Assembly: GCA_944472155.2 (NCBI GenBank)
Contig: OX235277.1
Location: 11,976,804-12,040,803 of the forward strand
DNA length: 64,000 bases
Reading direction: 5' to 3'
Origin: Trichobilharzia szidati
Lineage: Eukaryota > Platyhelminthes > Trematoda > Strigeidida > Schistosomatidae
This document shows, one piece after another, positions 1-14,031 of this stretch. Position 1 is the first letter of the stretch, and each line of letters opens with the position of its first letter. Made by a program: the position numbers and the translations under genes. The notes beneath the pieces are model-generated. The model was not told where the DNA came from and ran no database searches. It worked only from the letters and a program-made list of their open reading frames with translations.

Positions 1-3000
1 TTAAAGCAAATCCCCTTTCTTATACAGATTTATGTTTTCATTGAGTTTATAAAATTCTCCCTCTATCGTTCTTTGAATGATTTTAATTCTAAATATAGAC
101 TACGTGTGATTGAAGAGAAGTCTCAACCAAGCAGTTAATAATAGGGACATTTGCATTTATTCATGTGACAATTACACTGTTACGGTTTTTAAAAATGCTT
201 TAAGTGGGTGTTCGTTATCATATTCCATTCAAACGTTTCTAATAATAGAATGAACATATAATGTGATGCGCATATTTTTATTTATTTGTGTAATATTTTA
301 GTAATTGTCACTACTTGTCCTCAAGTAAGTACCATCCCGTTTTTTTATAGTTATTAATCCCTTACGTATCATCTCCTAATCTCATCACATCTGCATTAAG
401 GCATAGTTTATTTACTTTCCTCACATTCTTGAATTACTTAATCTGACTGTTTATTTATATCAACCTTTACTTACAATATCTATCTGATCATTCGTTTGTT
501 TAGTCATGCTGGCTTTCACTATTCTCTCCACGCAGTTGTGTGTAAACTATTGCAATATTCCTGAATTTTTGAAATTCTTTCTCTGGTGACTGCCTTTCAA
601 TGAAAACTAGGCTGGATGATCAAGAATTTGTAAAGTATCTGTTTTGTAATCCTGATCAATGAAACGTAGAGCAAAAAGGCCTCGACCAAACCAAAACTGA
701 TACTTAATGCGGCTCTCGATTTTCAGTGTCTTTCAGAAAGATGGTGGTCTGTTTCTGCGTAGGATTTGAGTTGTTAACAGTAAGCTTAAAATGAAACGAA
801 ATATGCATTGTGAAATTCAGTGATCTCAACCATTAAATAAATAACAATCGTAATCAAAGTCGTCAAGAGAAACAGGGAAAAGATTCATGGAAAATTCTGA
901 AATTTGACTTCATATTAAATTATATACTCAAAAGATTGCTCAGAAAGATATCGAATTCTCTGCGACTAAGCCGCCCAGTTTATGAAACAACATAAGTTCA
1001 AGAAACTAACACAGATTTTATGCATTCATCTAGGTGAGTGTCTCTAACAAATTCGCAAGGCTTATTATCATTATGTAGGCGTTTGTTGAACGAAACGGTT
1101 TTTCGTAAAGTAAACGACTGTAATAAGCGTCCGTAAACTAAACAAATTCTTTTCAATTGCTTTAATGTCCACGATTCCGACTGAGATATATTTTAGATAC
1201 TGAATTCATTCTACAACGGTCACCTCAGATAATTTTGAAGAACTTACACTTTAATTGTTTCGTTTTTGAAAATATTTAGCAACTTTATGTTATGTTTAGA
1301 GTTACAACTTGAATTCTTCCTTTAACACGTCTGAATATAAGTACTTTTCCATATAACAGTTATTTTGATTGGTCTCGGCCTCAGGTTGATTGCTTCAGAT
1401 GAAAGATCATTTTGAAGTTCAGTGATAAATCCAACTTAGCTTAGATGAGTCCAGACGTTTCCGCTGGTTCACATGGAAATGGATATTTAGCGAATAGTGA
1501 GACGTTCCAGCAAGTAATTCTCAAAGTGGACAGTCTCATATATATGAGAACATAATACTTGGTAACAAAACAAAAAAATACTTTCCACTGCATCAGAGTG
1601 AATGCGCAGTTCAGATTATACTTTCTGTGCAGTTTATGTGTCATTATCACATAATAATTTTATTATAGGATGATGAGAAATCAGTCAAACAGTATTCGAA
1701 AGAGAAGGATCACTGAACATCAGCTCTGTCCTTGTTTTGGACCCCTTAACAGTGTTTCACCGTCGTTTCTTTCGGTACAAGTCAATTTTTCATGAGCTTA
1801 GAAGGTGAATGAAACAAATAGTAGTGTTAGCTACATGCAGTTCTAAAGGGTCCTATGCACTATGGGTAGTAGGTTGAATGCATCAAGCTGTGTACCGCCG
1901 AGTGACTGGGATGACTAGCTGTATACCCAGTTGAAAGAAACAAGTCAGCTGAAACTACCTGATATGTGCTCACAGTTTATCTAATTTGTTCATCACTCTA
2001 GTATTTGTCCATAATCTATTTTGTCATTCTGTCAGTCAGATGAAAACAAATCACATATTGCATGATGGGTTTCAACCAATCAGAATCCAGCATGTGTTCA
2101 GCAGGTACTATTTTAACTTTTTTGACTTGATCAATTCGTGCCAAGAATTTTCGTAGCCTTTCTCACTTTTGTTTTTGTAACTAGGCGTTTCCAGCACTAC
2201 TGTGTAGGTTTCCTGGATTAAAGTATTACTGAATGGGGATTTTCAAGTTACTTAAAGTAGTTTAGATCAGAGGATAATCGGCTGGGATATTATCGAGCGG
2301 TCAAATTTGGAATTGTCATTCTTACTCACATTCAGCGACATCACAACACTACCCCAGTTGAATGCGATTCCTAATTTGCTAATTATTTTCCAATTTGGTT
2401 AATCTGAGTTGGTTACATCCACCAACCTTAATCAAACAGCAGTTTATCGTTTTAAGCATTTGTGTTTAGTTTCCTAAATACCATTTTTGGTTTCAAACTG
2501 ATTACATACTGTGTGGTATATCAAAAAATAAGTAGATGCATAAATGAAAAAAACTTAAATCACTTTCCTAAATTCCAAAGGACCAAGTTTACCCATAGAA
2601 AACTAAATTCAGCTGATTGAAATTCTCAAGGGAGAAAAAATGAAGAAGTGTAACGGAAAAGTTAAAAATGTCACTTAATCGTATAAACTAGGAAATCAAA
2701 AATGTTCACGTGAAAGCAAAACAAAAGTCAATAAAACTGCAAAATATGTATGGGGGTAAACCTACTGATATGGATTATTTTGATTGACAGATAATGAACT
2801 AGACTTGTTCAGGAATAAGTCCCTCAAGTTTTACTTGTTCATCCTGAGGAATATATCAGCCATTTTAAAACAACCAATATGCAATAGGCTCAACATGACA
2901 GCCTGAAGTGGACTGAGGCATTTTGGAAAGGTTATTTGGTAACGTTAATCACAGAATCTCTGTTGATAGAGTCGATATCAACCACGCTAATCCAATATGC

Positions 3001-6000
3001 ATTGTAAAAAGTTGAAAACATCCACGCATGAAAAGAGTAAACTAATGTACCACTACAGGTGTATAATTGAGAACCTCAGGATACGTATTCCTTCTACCGT
3101 ACATTTAAGATCACTGTGGCACACTGTGAAGTTTTCGCTGACTTTTTATTCTGTCCATTTGTGCTGTGTAGTGTGTGGAAGCTTTAATGGCTTCACTTCT
3201 GTTGTAATTCATTTGCTGGGACTCAGTTAGATAGGCAGTGGTTGAAATTTCATGAAATTCGAGGATCCGCATTATGAATTCTGTGATGGTATTCAGGAGT
3301 GACTATAAATGGTCTCTGTAAGTCTCACGCAATCATAACTCATGGATAACATTGAGCTAAAAGAACAGCGAATATTTATTTTCTGGTTACTGAATATAAT
3401 TTCGGTGTGTTTGGTGTACAGTGAAATTTGCCTAATCTTTTTGAATTTTGCGTCATCCGGCTTGTAGCTGTATGCCACCGCTGCACTGCTGAACATAAAA
3501 CAGTCTTCAACTATACAAACATGTATCCCACATCACAATGTAACCAGTATATTTGTAACTAAAATTATTTCAAGCAAATACAACATATGGCTTCTTATCA
3601 GCTACAACCATATCACAACTTAGCTAGTTGTTTTGATAAATATCGCGTTCATATGAAGCGTAAATCGATCAGCGAACTTCGGACGACTAAATGGAATCAT
3701 TGACAAAAACGTGCACGAATTTACAGCTTAATTTAGATAAGGAGCACAATTAAGGAAATATATTGATTAAACGTCTATAAATTAACAGTCAGATGATACA
3801 ATTCCTGAATAGGCATTTGCTAATCTAAGCTTGTCATTCAATATCCAGTGGCACAAAATAATCAGAATTGCTAGGATAAATGTGGACAGCAATGATAAAC
3901 CGGTTTCAAACTTGGTAAAACAGACTTTCTGAAGGACGAAAATTTGAATTTAACATTGTTAAGATAAAAAGTGTGTAGTCTCAAACTAGGACTAAACTGT
4001 TATCCAGATGTGAATGCTTTTCAGTCAGTCTTTAAGTGAAGTTAGTTCGCAATCTAAACTGAAACTTATGATATTCTAGCAAATCAACACTTAAAATTTA
4101 TTCTAATGCTCAGTAGTTATTGAACTCTGGTTTAAGGTACCTGGAATACTGGCGGGAATCATACAAATTTGACTTGTGACGACTAATACTCAAGGATGAC
4201 GTTGACAGGCAGAGGAGCTATGCATTACGAATTACCAGAGGTTAGAATTTATGAGTCATTGGACTTCGTTTCAGTACCACAGTGGTCAACAGGCACGCAC
4301 TTCGGTCTGTTAGTCCTGGATTAGGTCTCTAATGCGACCATTGCTACGTACTACTGAAGATTCTGGCATTAGGAAGAAACAACTGTCTAGAAATACTTTA
4401 ATTTGAATGATTATCTAACTGAGGTCGTTTCGTTGTCATTCTTGAAGATTTTCTGTAATACATATTAAATAGTAATTGGTAATTTTATCATGTTTGACCA
4501 CGGATTGATATGAATAAGAGAATCATTGAAAAACAGGAAGCAACGGAATGCTACATCATCTCGGTTTCGGACTCATTAGATGTACGCGAACACCGGTTTC
4601 GGAACCCGGGACCTTCCGGGTGCAAAACAAGCCAGTGGACCATTCAACCTCTAGCACTTAACTCAATGACCCATGAATTTTGACTTCTAGCAACTGATGA
4701 TTCTAGCGCGACCATCAGGCATTGTCGTCGGCGAGCATTTGTCCTGACTTCCGACATAATGGATCTTTCTGCTTACAACTTCCCATTAGAACTACTGAAG
4801 ACTCTGTCCTATAGCCAGACGCTAGCGAGTATCAGATTAATTTTGATTTATTTTTTAATTTTTATTAAACATCAGTCAACCTTCTGCTGTGTTGTCATTC
4901 TTTACAAACGGTTTATTCTCTGTTTCACTTGGAAACAAACATAAATTAGTTAGAGACTACAATGGTGTTAAAATATTTTTAAAATGAAATGTATATTAAG
5001 ATGGTAGGAAAACAACCGAAAACGCGAGTTTATATGCAGAAGATGCAGAAATAATGCCACAACAGACAAGAAAATGTAATTTTTCAATGGTATTAGTATA
5101 ACTGTCCTGCAGGGTGTGTATGTATTTCGAAAAGCACAATAAGCTATTGCGACTGAATAATGCCACTGTAGGATTGCTAAGATTTTGTTGAATTGATGAA
5201 TGCAAAAGTGATTTGCAGATAGTTGCTGAAGTAAAAATTTATAAAAACATCATTGCGATCCAAGGAGAATTCTTCGTCGAATACCGACATGTCGATGCAA
5301 CCATTTATATTTGGCCAGGACAAACATGGGGGAATACCATACCTGTGAAGCACATCTTATTGAATAAAAATACCCAAATACCGCTTATTAACGTGAATGT
5401 GGAATCTCTCAACAATGATATCAGGAAGGGAGAGAGATAAGATAAAAGTGAAAATATCGATATTCATTCAAGGCAATAATTTACCCACAATAGATGTCAA
5501 TGTCGTTTTTAACTCCAGACTAAAAACCATTAATTCTCATTAAGATTAATAATAAGTTTCTCTGAAGAAGACAAATAGGCAAATTGATTTACTCTTGTTT
5601 TGTTTCTCTCGATAATCAACTGCTTGCACAAATGAGCATCACTCATTGAGATGGCTTATTACGAATACATATATATTTTTTCCAGATATTGAAATCCACA
5701 TTGTATTAAGCAGAGTGGTGTGTTTTGTAAATCCATTGAACATTTTTTTAAGAAAATTAAGTCAAAAAAAAGAATATCGTCTCATTTTGCCTTAAACGTT
5801 TTATCTAAAGTAAGGTTCAGTACTGAGATAGATTTCACGTCATCTTTACTTCTTCTTTACTTCAGCATTCTGAAGGAAAATTTCAGAATTCTAAAGTGAA
5901 CCTGTTTGTTGCACTCACTGATATGGCGGCATGATCAGCTTGAAATACTCAACACCAACTGACGTTTAGAAACATTACCCTAAATCTTGAATTCGATTTC

Positions 6001-6734
6001 AGTCAAATGTGGGTTTTTGTATTATGGATTTCTAGTCATGAATTTCTCTGAATGGATTTAGCTTAAATAGACTTTGTGACATGACTTACTGATATCTTGT
6101 TACAATATTAAACCATTTTCACATGTATAAATAGGACGTGTGAGGACGTTAACTTCGGATTCATCACTAAAAGATTATCTCATTGATATAAGTAATATAT
6201 AGCGAAAATATTGACAGTCATTTTGACGAAGTAGCGTGGATGACTAATTCCTTTGAACAGTTTGTTTGAGATTCATCGTGCTTTTATTTCTGCTGTCTGT
6301 TTTTGCTTTTAACAAAAGTACTGATTTTGCACAATACTTCTCTTAGTAATTATCTTACTGTTCTTCGGAAGATGAAAGCAGCTGGTAGACATTTACTAAA
6401 ACCAATCATTTTTAACTTCCAAGAACTACATATATGTCTGTAATGATTCTTTTCTGTCGACTACTCATTACTGTTCAGTTAGAGTATGAAAATGGAAAAC
6501 CTGAATGACTATAGATGAATAACAACAAATTCAAAAGCAGTTCCAAGACTGTTTACAAAGTCTTATTAAAAGTCATCTTCGTGCTCACTTCATGTTTTTC
6601 TCAGAGATTATTTGTGGGAGTTGGTTAGAAACATCAGAGGGAAAAGGACAGTAATTTCAGCAAAGATATATTTCCAGTGATTTCATTCTCAAAACCTGTA
6701 TACATAAGTCTACATTTGTTATTATGATTTTTGC
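1..6734. other. AT-rich stretch without recognisable gene
   Basis: No open frame here resembles a known protein, and I see no RNA gene or clear transposon. Short frames such as 5213-5440 (+) and 2997-3230 (+) have no recognisable motif and are no longer than chance allows. The region could be intergenic or deep intronic; the sequence does not decide. Confidence 0.5.
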
Positions 6735-6955
6735 ACACTCAGTGGAGTATTGTACTTCAAGCTGGAGGTCTGAAGTTCCAGTATCAGAAGTGTTTATTTT
6801 TACGAAATTGGTCGTTAGCCTCATGCTCAGCCTTCCGTGTTTACGAGTCTTATCATTGGCTAAGCCAGGTGAAGAAGAACCTTGGCTCAGGATTAAACCA
6901 CGGACCACTTGCGTGGTTGACTGGTATTCAACCGCTGTGCCACTGACACACACAC
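6735..6955 (-). repeat. tRNA-headed SINE, type A (RTE-like tail), diverged copy
   Basis: Read on the minus strand, a tRNA-like head with a degraded A box and B box (6885-6955) is followed by a body and a tail near 6735-6775. The order matches the better copies at 9606-9834 and 39166-39390. It is clearly older than those: the tail and B box (GGTTTAATCC) carry several substitutions. Non-autonomous, pol III-type, presumed to move by a LINE. Confidence 0.7.
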
Positions 6956-9235
6956 ATATGCTTACATATATACAATTATTATTTACTTCCACGTAGCAAC
7001 AAAGGAGATTAAGGCACAAAATAATTTTCAACTTGATATACAAGTGTGAAGGTATGAATACGGATTACAAGCGGCTTATTGGCATGATATGTAGCATTAG
7101 AAAACACTTATACTGTAGTCAAAATTAGTACATGAAAACTAGAGAAATAATTTTTATTTTAAACTGATATGAAGGTTAACTGTGAAGATATAGATTACAA
7201 GGTGCTAGGCAAACAAATTACACAGAATCAGAAAATAGCTTTTTTAAAGTCTAAAAGTCTGAATGAGACGAGCATGGGTAGACGTTAAGAGAATAATATT
7301 TCAAAAACTGGGAACAGAAAGAGGAAATAAAGGCGGGCAGTGTAGGGGTTTAATCAGTTCGTCTTGAACCCACAGCTCCGGCTTTTCGAGGCATATAGTG
7401 AGGACTTCTGTAATACAAAAGAGTCGGAAACACACTAACATTTGGAACAGTACTTTAAGAAAGTTGTATTGTTTGGCAATTTAAGTGAGGATAGGTACGA
7501 TTCTATAAACAAATGTTTTACAAATAATGTATAGTACTTTTATTCGTATTCTTTCATCTTCTTCGAACTTGTACACGATCGAACCATTCACGCCTTCCAG
7601 TTGCCCGCCAATGGCTACCAAAGTCAACGAACCAAAGTTCAGTGTTCATATTCCTTGACAGTGCTCGTTTCAGTCATTTTCTGGTGTCTCCACCATTGAT
7701 ATCCTCCTCACAGGACCACTTAAGTGCTGGCCTCGCCTCCTATACAGGTTACATTTGAAAATCTAGCTGGCATGTGATGTCGCTGCACGGTCTTTACAAC
7801 ACGTGCGTAATCCATCACCATCTTCTCCTGCATACTTGTGGATGATTCAGTCTTAGTTGGTTGGTTGTCACATTTCCGTGTTGCCTGTCCCTTCAAGATA
7901 CCTGACCTTCACTTTCCATTCAGTGAATATATAGCTGCTGCCAATTTCTTGCGGTGGAATGTTGTAAATTCTTTTTATACAAATCCTAGTCTCTGAAGAA
8001 AAATACTGTGACAAAGACTGTCTTTACATCAGTGTTGAAATTCGTAATCCCATTCCTCATACGGAGTGCAACCTGTTACCAAAATGATGTTATCCACATA
8101 ACTGAAAAAGGTTACTTCTGTCAAATTCCTCCTCCTGAATAGTTGTTGGTATTTGTTGTTGTTAGTTACGTATCTTGATCATCTCTGTCTTCTCTAAGTT
8201 AACTTGAAATCTTCCGCTTTGTTGCTTCTCCTGCTGACTAATTTGTTTTCGCCTATAGACCTTCGAATTCATGTGACATTAAACACAACAATCATCACTG
8301 GTCTCAGCTTCTAGGTTTAACGCGAAAAAATCAAAGAGTAATCCGGTATGATGTAATCTCAAATTTGCAGTTTTAACGTAAACATTAAGTGGGCTTGACT
8401 TTAAACCACATTTAACCGATTTATATTCATAAACTGGAATACCACGTCTAACCAGGAGATGAAGTATTCATATAATTGAAATCTTTGAATATACGTTGGA
8501 TGTGATTATAAAATTCCTTTCATTTACATTTAATATTTATTATCTAAGTTCATATATGTTTTTCATTTAGACAGAAAGCATTTCTTAGACAAAATAAAAA
8601 TGTTTAAAACAAGAGAACTTTCAGAATATTTGAAACTATTTTGAAAAGTATTTAGTAGAAATAGAAGAGTAGGTATCTGTTTGCTTCCTTTAATACACTT
8701 ATCTTTTAAGTGAGGATACATCTCCTATTTTTCTTCAATACTCATGGAATTATTGAGCTAATCCAATAGCCCCTCACTTCAGTTTTAAGAGCAATCGAAT
8801 GCGTAAAATTAGTGAACTCAAGATGAGATTATCTTTTAATTCGGTAAACAAAAAATTATTCAACAATAAAATTTCTACAAAACTGACTGTGTAATTAATT
8901 TATATTTAGAAACCATCAAGATAATTCGCATGGAATATAACCCACGCTTTAGACTGACGTCGCAGCCGCAGGATGCTACTAGACAAATTTCATCACCATA
9001 GCCTATGAGAAAGAAGCGCAATAATTATTATGCAAATTCATGATAACTAGTAAGTTGTCTGATACAATTGAAGGTGTCACTGTGTAGCATTATCGAAATG
9101 TACCCGTAAGTTTTGATGCAGTTGGTCGGCTTAGCACAACTGTAGTATACTAACAACTTTAATACAAAACTGGGTCTCAGATAGTTACTTGCAAACCACT
9201 GGTTGTTTACCTGAATCACGACATTCCCTCTTTTT
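6956..9235. other. No gene recognised; GC-richer block 7560-8290
   Basis: Most of this stretch is anonymous AT-rich DNA. The block at about 7560-8290 is less AT-rich and reads on the minus strand as broken coding-like sequence with many stops. It may be a decayed transposon, but I could not match it to a family. Confidence 0.35.
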
Positions 9236-9345
9236 TCAGTTTAATACTGACTAAGTGAGATTAAGGAGTCCTTCAGCTGGAAATCGAACCCAGACCCTTC
9301 ACACTGATGACAAGATTTCTACTTCTGAAACATCGGTGTTTCGTC
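9236..9345 (-). repeat. Partial SINE type A relic
   Basis: On the minus strand a B-box-like GGTTCGATTTCC is followed by ACTCC...CTTAGTCAGTA, the order seen inside the type A SINE at 9606-9834. The LINE-like 3' tail is missing. An old fragment 260 bp from a better copy in the same orientation. Confidence 0.45.
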
Positions 9346-9605
9346 CCACATTGTCAACGAGCGTAAATTACGGAAATTTTAAAATTGTGAAGTGACCTCA
9401 CGTCACACAAACGAAATATGAATTATTTACGTCAGTGGAGCAACGGTTATTGTGCAGATGGGTACACAGGAACAACAGCATGAAGTCGTAAAAGATGAAA
9501 TAAACAACGCGTAAGGTAGAAGGTTTTATTACTATTTACAACAATGAAATTACAAATAAGCGACTAAACACAATCTTACTTGTTTTTTGTTTGTTTTTTT
9601 CGATT

Positions 9606-9834
9606 CCTTCACGTTCCCAGTGGAGCACAGGGCTTCACGCTAGAGGCTTGAAGTTTCTGTAGCAGTGTTTGTTTTTACAGGATAAATTGTTAGCTTCATG
9701 CCTAATATTCCATCTTTGCTAGTTCTATTACTGACTTAGCGAGGTAAGGCAGGAGTGCGTCAGTGGCTGGGGATCGAACTCTGGACCATGTGCATGGTTG
9801 GCAAGCGTCCTAACCACTGTGCCACCAACGCAAC
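9606..9834 (-). repeat. tRNA-headed SINE, type A (RTE-like tail)
   Basis: A good copy of about 229 bp. On the minus strand the head has an A box TGGCACAGTGG (9814-9824) and a B box AGTTCGATCCC (9770-9780), then a body and a tail ending GAAGCCCTGTGCTCCACT, then GGGAAC. That tail resembles the 3' end of the RTE LINE relics at 57600-57650 and 59040-59095. The pol III boxes are known for tRNA-derived SINEs; mobilisation by an RTE LINE is my inference from the shared tail. Confidence 0.85.
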
Positions 9835-12127
9835 AATCTTGCATGCACTGAAACTTAAAATGTGAGACATTTACCGAAACAATGTGAAACAGTGAACAAA
9901 CACACCTACTTTTTAGACAGAATCAAAGATTTGAGGCACTGCATCTCAACTGTATGTTCCTGGTTGATCAGTATTTTGTTGTTAACTACCTTCTTGGTCT
10001 GATCGAGTTTTCTTCCGAACTTTGTGCAATTAATTATTTTAATTTTTAATATCAGTGATAGTAATTATGTCACTACAAAGCGCATATTGTTGTTTCCTCA
10101 AACTTCGCGCTTAGCTTCTTATTAGAATACAATAGGAATGTACGTCCTTATTTCACTAGTCCTATGCATATTTAAGGCTGTCTGAAACTGAAAGGAAATG
10201 GATATTTTATAATGCGCATCTTATTATGTTTGCTTTCCGAAGATGGTCAAGAGAACACATTTTAATGAGACAATAATTAGTACTTTTCTGTTGCATTTGA
10301 AGTGAAATACACAGATTCAGTCGCACACATCTAATCACTCTGTTTAGCTGGCTCCATCATTGGTCATACGTTTTAATTTCCTCCTAACACGACATTCTAC
10401 ACTTCACCAAAGGAGGAACATCACACACCATGAGATTATTCAATTACGAGTGCAATGGTAACATGCAAAGATTCAGGAATATCAGATGTAAATTATGTTA
10501 ATAATAAAGTGTGTTTTGGTGTTCAACAGTGGTTATATAAATCTCCACAACGTGAACAAATCCACTCAACAATATTTGAGATTACTGTTACGGCATGTGT
10601 TACTAATAATATTTATCAGTAGTTTACAAAAAGACTTTCTTCGACAAAAGACCATCAAATAACAGGAAGTTGGATGTGATGTCAGGGAGAGCAAATAACA
10701 CAGCGTAGCGGAGATACATAAAAGACGTGATAAGAACACAAAGAAACACAATATGAAGGAAGGCTAGAAGAAGCAGGTTCAACACGGAAGATTTATGTAA
10801 ATGGTGCACTGTAGATAAGGTGTTCATAATTTGGCTATATAGAGATATCAAATTCCAAGTAGACTTTCCTTTACCACGACTCTCATCTTCTACCGCTAAA
10901 CTGTTATTTTGCTATTTCATATGATGGAATTACGACGAAATATATTTCGTGTGCATCTTTTAAATTATTTTTGTCTAACATGCTGTAATCAAGATTTTCT
11001 ATTGAAACTGATGAGGTTTTGTTAGAATAGGGTCGTCACTGGTACTTCAACAGGTTAGTTCGACCTTGTGGATGCCACAGTAAAATCCTGAAAAAATTGA
11101 GCCTGATGTATGAAACCTACTAAATAATCACTAGTGGAAATCTGATTTACCTCTATGTAGCTACCACCATGAAGTCAGAAGAATTGGCTGAAGAAAAGAG
11201 AAATATAACCAGGAGGAAAATGCACAAAACGATCTCTAAATATTTCAGACCATGGGAGTATATGCACTTACTTATTTTAAGGATGAAGATTATCCGCAAA
11301 TGATGTGAAAAGAGCTGAATCTTTGAAGCTGAATTTCAAACTACAAAAATATACCTGAAACCAAGCACCACATGAACACGATTCGGCTTCCATTTTACAC
11401 TGCATGCTCAAGAAATAAACAGGAAATTGAAGCATATTATGATTTAAATACTAAGTCGTAAAAAATTGTGTTCTTTTGATCCATTGGACTGGTCGTGATC
11501 CTATTTCTAAAGATGGTTCATTTTTAGTAAAAAGCCACTCAGTAACTATCATATGCTGGCTTTAAAGTTATATTGCTGATGCTCCTACCACATTTTCTCT
11601 TGAGATGCACAGTGAGTCTACGTGAGAATGAAATGGTTCATTTTATTATGTCTACCGACAGAAAGTGAAATATATGAGCATAAATCCTATAGAAGTAACC
11701 GAAATCCTTAAATATAATGAACGCTGACTTGTTTGACATTCTAACTTGACGACTTACTTTTTAAAGTGCATAAAACCATTAACTTGTGACAACACAGAGG
11801 AGCTTTGGTGAAGTTCAATTTCTTTCGAGAGTCAGTGGTTTGCCCCACTTATTTCTAGGGGAACACCACAAAAACTAGAGAATATTGGATTATTTTACAA
11901 ATAATTTCTATACTTTAATTCTTCCGTAGATTATAATTGTATGCATCCTGTTGTGTTATTGGTATAATCGAGTTAACAGACAGGTAATATTAACCGGTAT
12001 TCCTTGTTTACCTTCTCGTTATTTCAACAACTAACTAGTCTTTTATTGAAGTCTAAAAATTCAGAATTATCATGAACATATATATGCACAAATTATTGGA
12101 ATACTAATTCATAAAATAATTTATGTT
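9835..12127. other. No gene recognised
   Basis: AT-rich sequence without a recognisable protein, RNA or transposon. The minus-strand frames at 10566-10851 lack any motif I know. Confidence 0.45.
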
Positions 12128-12335
12128 TAAGTACTGGTTTGTAGGGTTTTTTGTTTGACTGATTACAGGATTTCTTCATGAGCTGACATCGGCTAGAGAA
12201 CCATTAGAAAACTTGAGAATACTGGACAGACGTTTCGCCTTCTGTTTGGTCACCTTAGGCAGTAGGCACCCATACTAGGACGAAACAGCCAGGTTTTCCA
12301 ATGGTTTCAGCTCATTATGAAATTCCCAAATCAAA
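12128..12335 (-). repeat. Dispersed repeat with hammerhead-like remnant (family 2)
   Basis: Contains GAGCTGACATCGGCTAGAG followed by a segment that on the minus strand reads GGCGAAACGTCTGTCCAG (about 12215-12240), i.e. GAAA then GUC as on the 3' side of a hammerhead core. Related copies lie at 32030-32130, 40645-40745, 43325-43390 and 62715-62800. The CUGAUGA box is degraded here, so a catalytic RNA is not expected from this copy. Confidence 0.5.
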
Positions 12336-12501
12336 AGCATTTATAAATTTCTGCCACAGACAATTAAACAGTGATAAAACCAATGTGTAAGCTTTGCGTT
12401 TAAGACATCAGCACCATGTTTCATCGTCTTCTTATATTTAATTTTACGGAAGAACGTTCCTGAATGAAATACATTGTATAGGTGCTTAAAGAAATAAAAG
12501 A

Positions 12502-12584
12502 TGATTGCATGGAGGATTTCATCATGAGCTGACATCAGTTACCAGTGGAAACCACTGAAAATGATGAAATCCTCCATGCAATCA
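12502..12584. repeat. Perfect 24-bp inverted repeat with 35-bp spacer
   Basis: Arms 12502-12525 and 12561-12584 are exact reverse complements (TGATTGCATGGAGGATTTCA then TCAT). The spacer contains the GAGCTGACATCAGTTA motif of repeat family 2 and a small inner hairpin (CAGTGG/CCACTG). Flanking sequence at 12585-12615 is a reversed version of 12128-12160, so two family 2 copies meet head to head. Confidence 0.85.
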
Positions 12585-12615
12585 AACAAAAATCCCTACA
12601 AAACCAATACTCGAA

Positions 12616-13544
12616 AATAAAAGATGATTCGATAAAATCATCTTCAAAGACTGTGCAATCGTATTTATATTCACTAAACCGTATAGTGATAGAGTGACAC
12701 ATTTAATGCAATTACTCTTGAGTAGTTTTTGAAGACTGAAACGTTTCAAGTGAGTCCTCTTTTTCGAGGAGATTTTGGGACATATATTTGCAGTTATTTT
12801 TTAACAAGATAGGAGATTCTTTTCCATAGTTGATGGAGTTTATTTCTAGATACGTACATTTCAGCATCCAACTCACTCCTTTAACTGAGCACAAATTATT
12901 CCACAACTCCCAAATACATTCATCGGTATACGCCCAGAGATAACGATGTTTATGCTGTCAACTTAATTGCAATTGTCATTTACCACACCTCTTTATTAGA
13001 AACTTGAAGTACTTCAGCGCCAAAATGACACAAATCCATATATCAATGAAGAATAGTTATTACTAGTTATCTGATATATGTCATTCGTACCGAAAATCAT
13101 TTATTTCTTGAATGAAAGCTATCTAGTAACGATGCATTTCTATTTATCTACTAATCAGAACTAATTAATTAAATTCTAATTTCCCATTTTCTCAACATAA
13201 AAGTACATTTTTGTGATAGGAATCAAACTTATATTAATAAATATAACGTCATCAATGAATAAGTTAGTTAAGCTGCCTGCTTCCACGTGCATTTATATTT
13301 TCATCTGATATTGTGTAGCCATAGAGGCTGTTGGTTAGTTCGCCGTCTACCAGAGCTCCTTAATGCTCATCCTTCTTGCACAGTGAGTGATCTTGTCTCC
13401 AACAAGGGACGAAGGAAACTGTTGATGAAAGGCTACAGTGACTTTTACGCGACTAGTCTCTGAACCATATTGTATCATTATTTCGATGTTAGTGTTGAGA
13501 ATTAAAATCTTCATACATTTATTCCCCTTTAATGAATTTCAATA
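12616..13544. other. No gene; one dispersed coding-like fragment
   Basis: Mostly anonymous. At about 13335-13400 the plus strand reads WLVRRLPEL, matching the frame at 24801-25028. It is too short to be a working gene and is probably debris of an unclassified repeat. Confidence 0.4.
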
Positions 13545-13748
13545 AAGCAAGAACAACAAAATTAGCAGAATAAAATGGTACCATCACTTATTTCAGTAGC
13601 TTCTCATCATCTGCTTGCACGCCAAAGTCATATGCATGTATTGAGTGATTGATTTTTGTTTAAAAATGAACTATGTGCAAGTATTTTAAAATTGTTTCTG
13701 TAGATATACTTAATAATGACTTTGGCCTGTAAGCAGCTGAAGAGAAGT
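13545..13748. repeat. Fold-back dispersed repeat
   Basis: The repeat whose best plus-strand copy is 45575-45770 occurs here in both orientations. 13545-13631 is minus and 13632-13748 is plus. The inner arms 13598-13631 and 13715-13747 are inverted (GCCAAAGTCAT against ATGACTTTGGC). The plus-strand part continues at 14032 after the inserted LTR. Confidence 0.7.
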
Positions 13749-14031
13749 TGTGGTGAGAGATGGTTGCTAGCCAAATTGGTTGACAGTAATTGACGTCAAT
13801 GTTAGTCATGTGAAAACAAGGTCAAGATGGACAGGCGGATACAGTTAACATATAGATGAACTGACACAGCCACAAGAGATGCAAGGTTAACTTTGTGTGA
13901 GAAACAACCAATCAACAAACTGTATTTTCTACTAACATTAACCTACAATAATGTACATCAAAATCTATAAATATGTGTTGATTTTCCATAATAAACGTTC
14001 TGTTGCCTGGCCCTTGTCTTCTGTTGTTACA
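13749..14031 (+). mobile_element. Solo LTR, 283 bp, with 4-bp target duplication
   Basis: The segment starts TGTGGTGAGA and ends GTTGTTACA (TG...CA ends) and is flanked by AAGT at 13745-13748 and 14032-14035. Removing it together with one AAGT restores the repeat seen uninterrupted at 45675-45765. It holds TATAAATA (about 13968) and AATAAA (about 13990), the order expected of an LTR promoter and poly(A) signal. No internal gag-pol is present, so it is a solo LTR. A Gypsy-type origin is likely but the superfamily cannot be set from the LTR alone. Confidence 0.75.

Noticed and set aside
4560..4680. tRNA-like sequence on the minus strand (GGGTTCCGAAACC, AAGTGCTAGAGG)
   Set aside because: No cloverleaf can be drawn and the A box is poor; not enough to call a tRNA or SINE.
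5213..5440. 75-aa plus-strand frame
   Set aside because: No recognisable motif, no splice or promoter context; length is within chance.
6657..7043. 128-aa minus-strand frame
   Set aside because: It spans a type A SINE and has no protein motif; repeat-derived.
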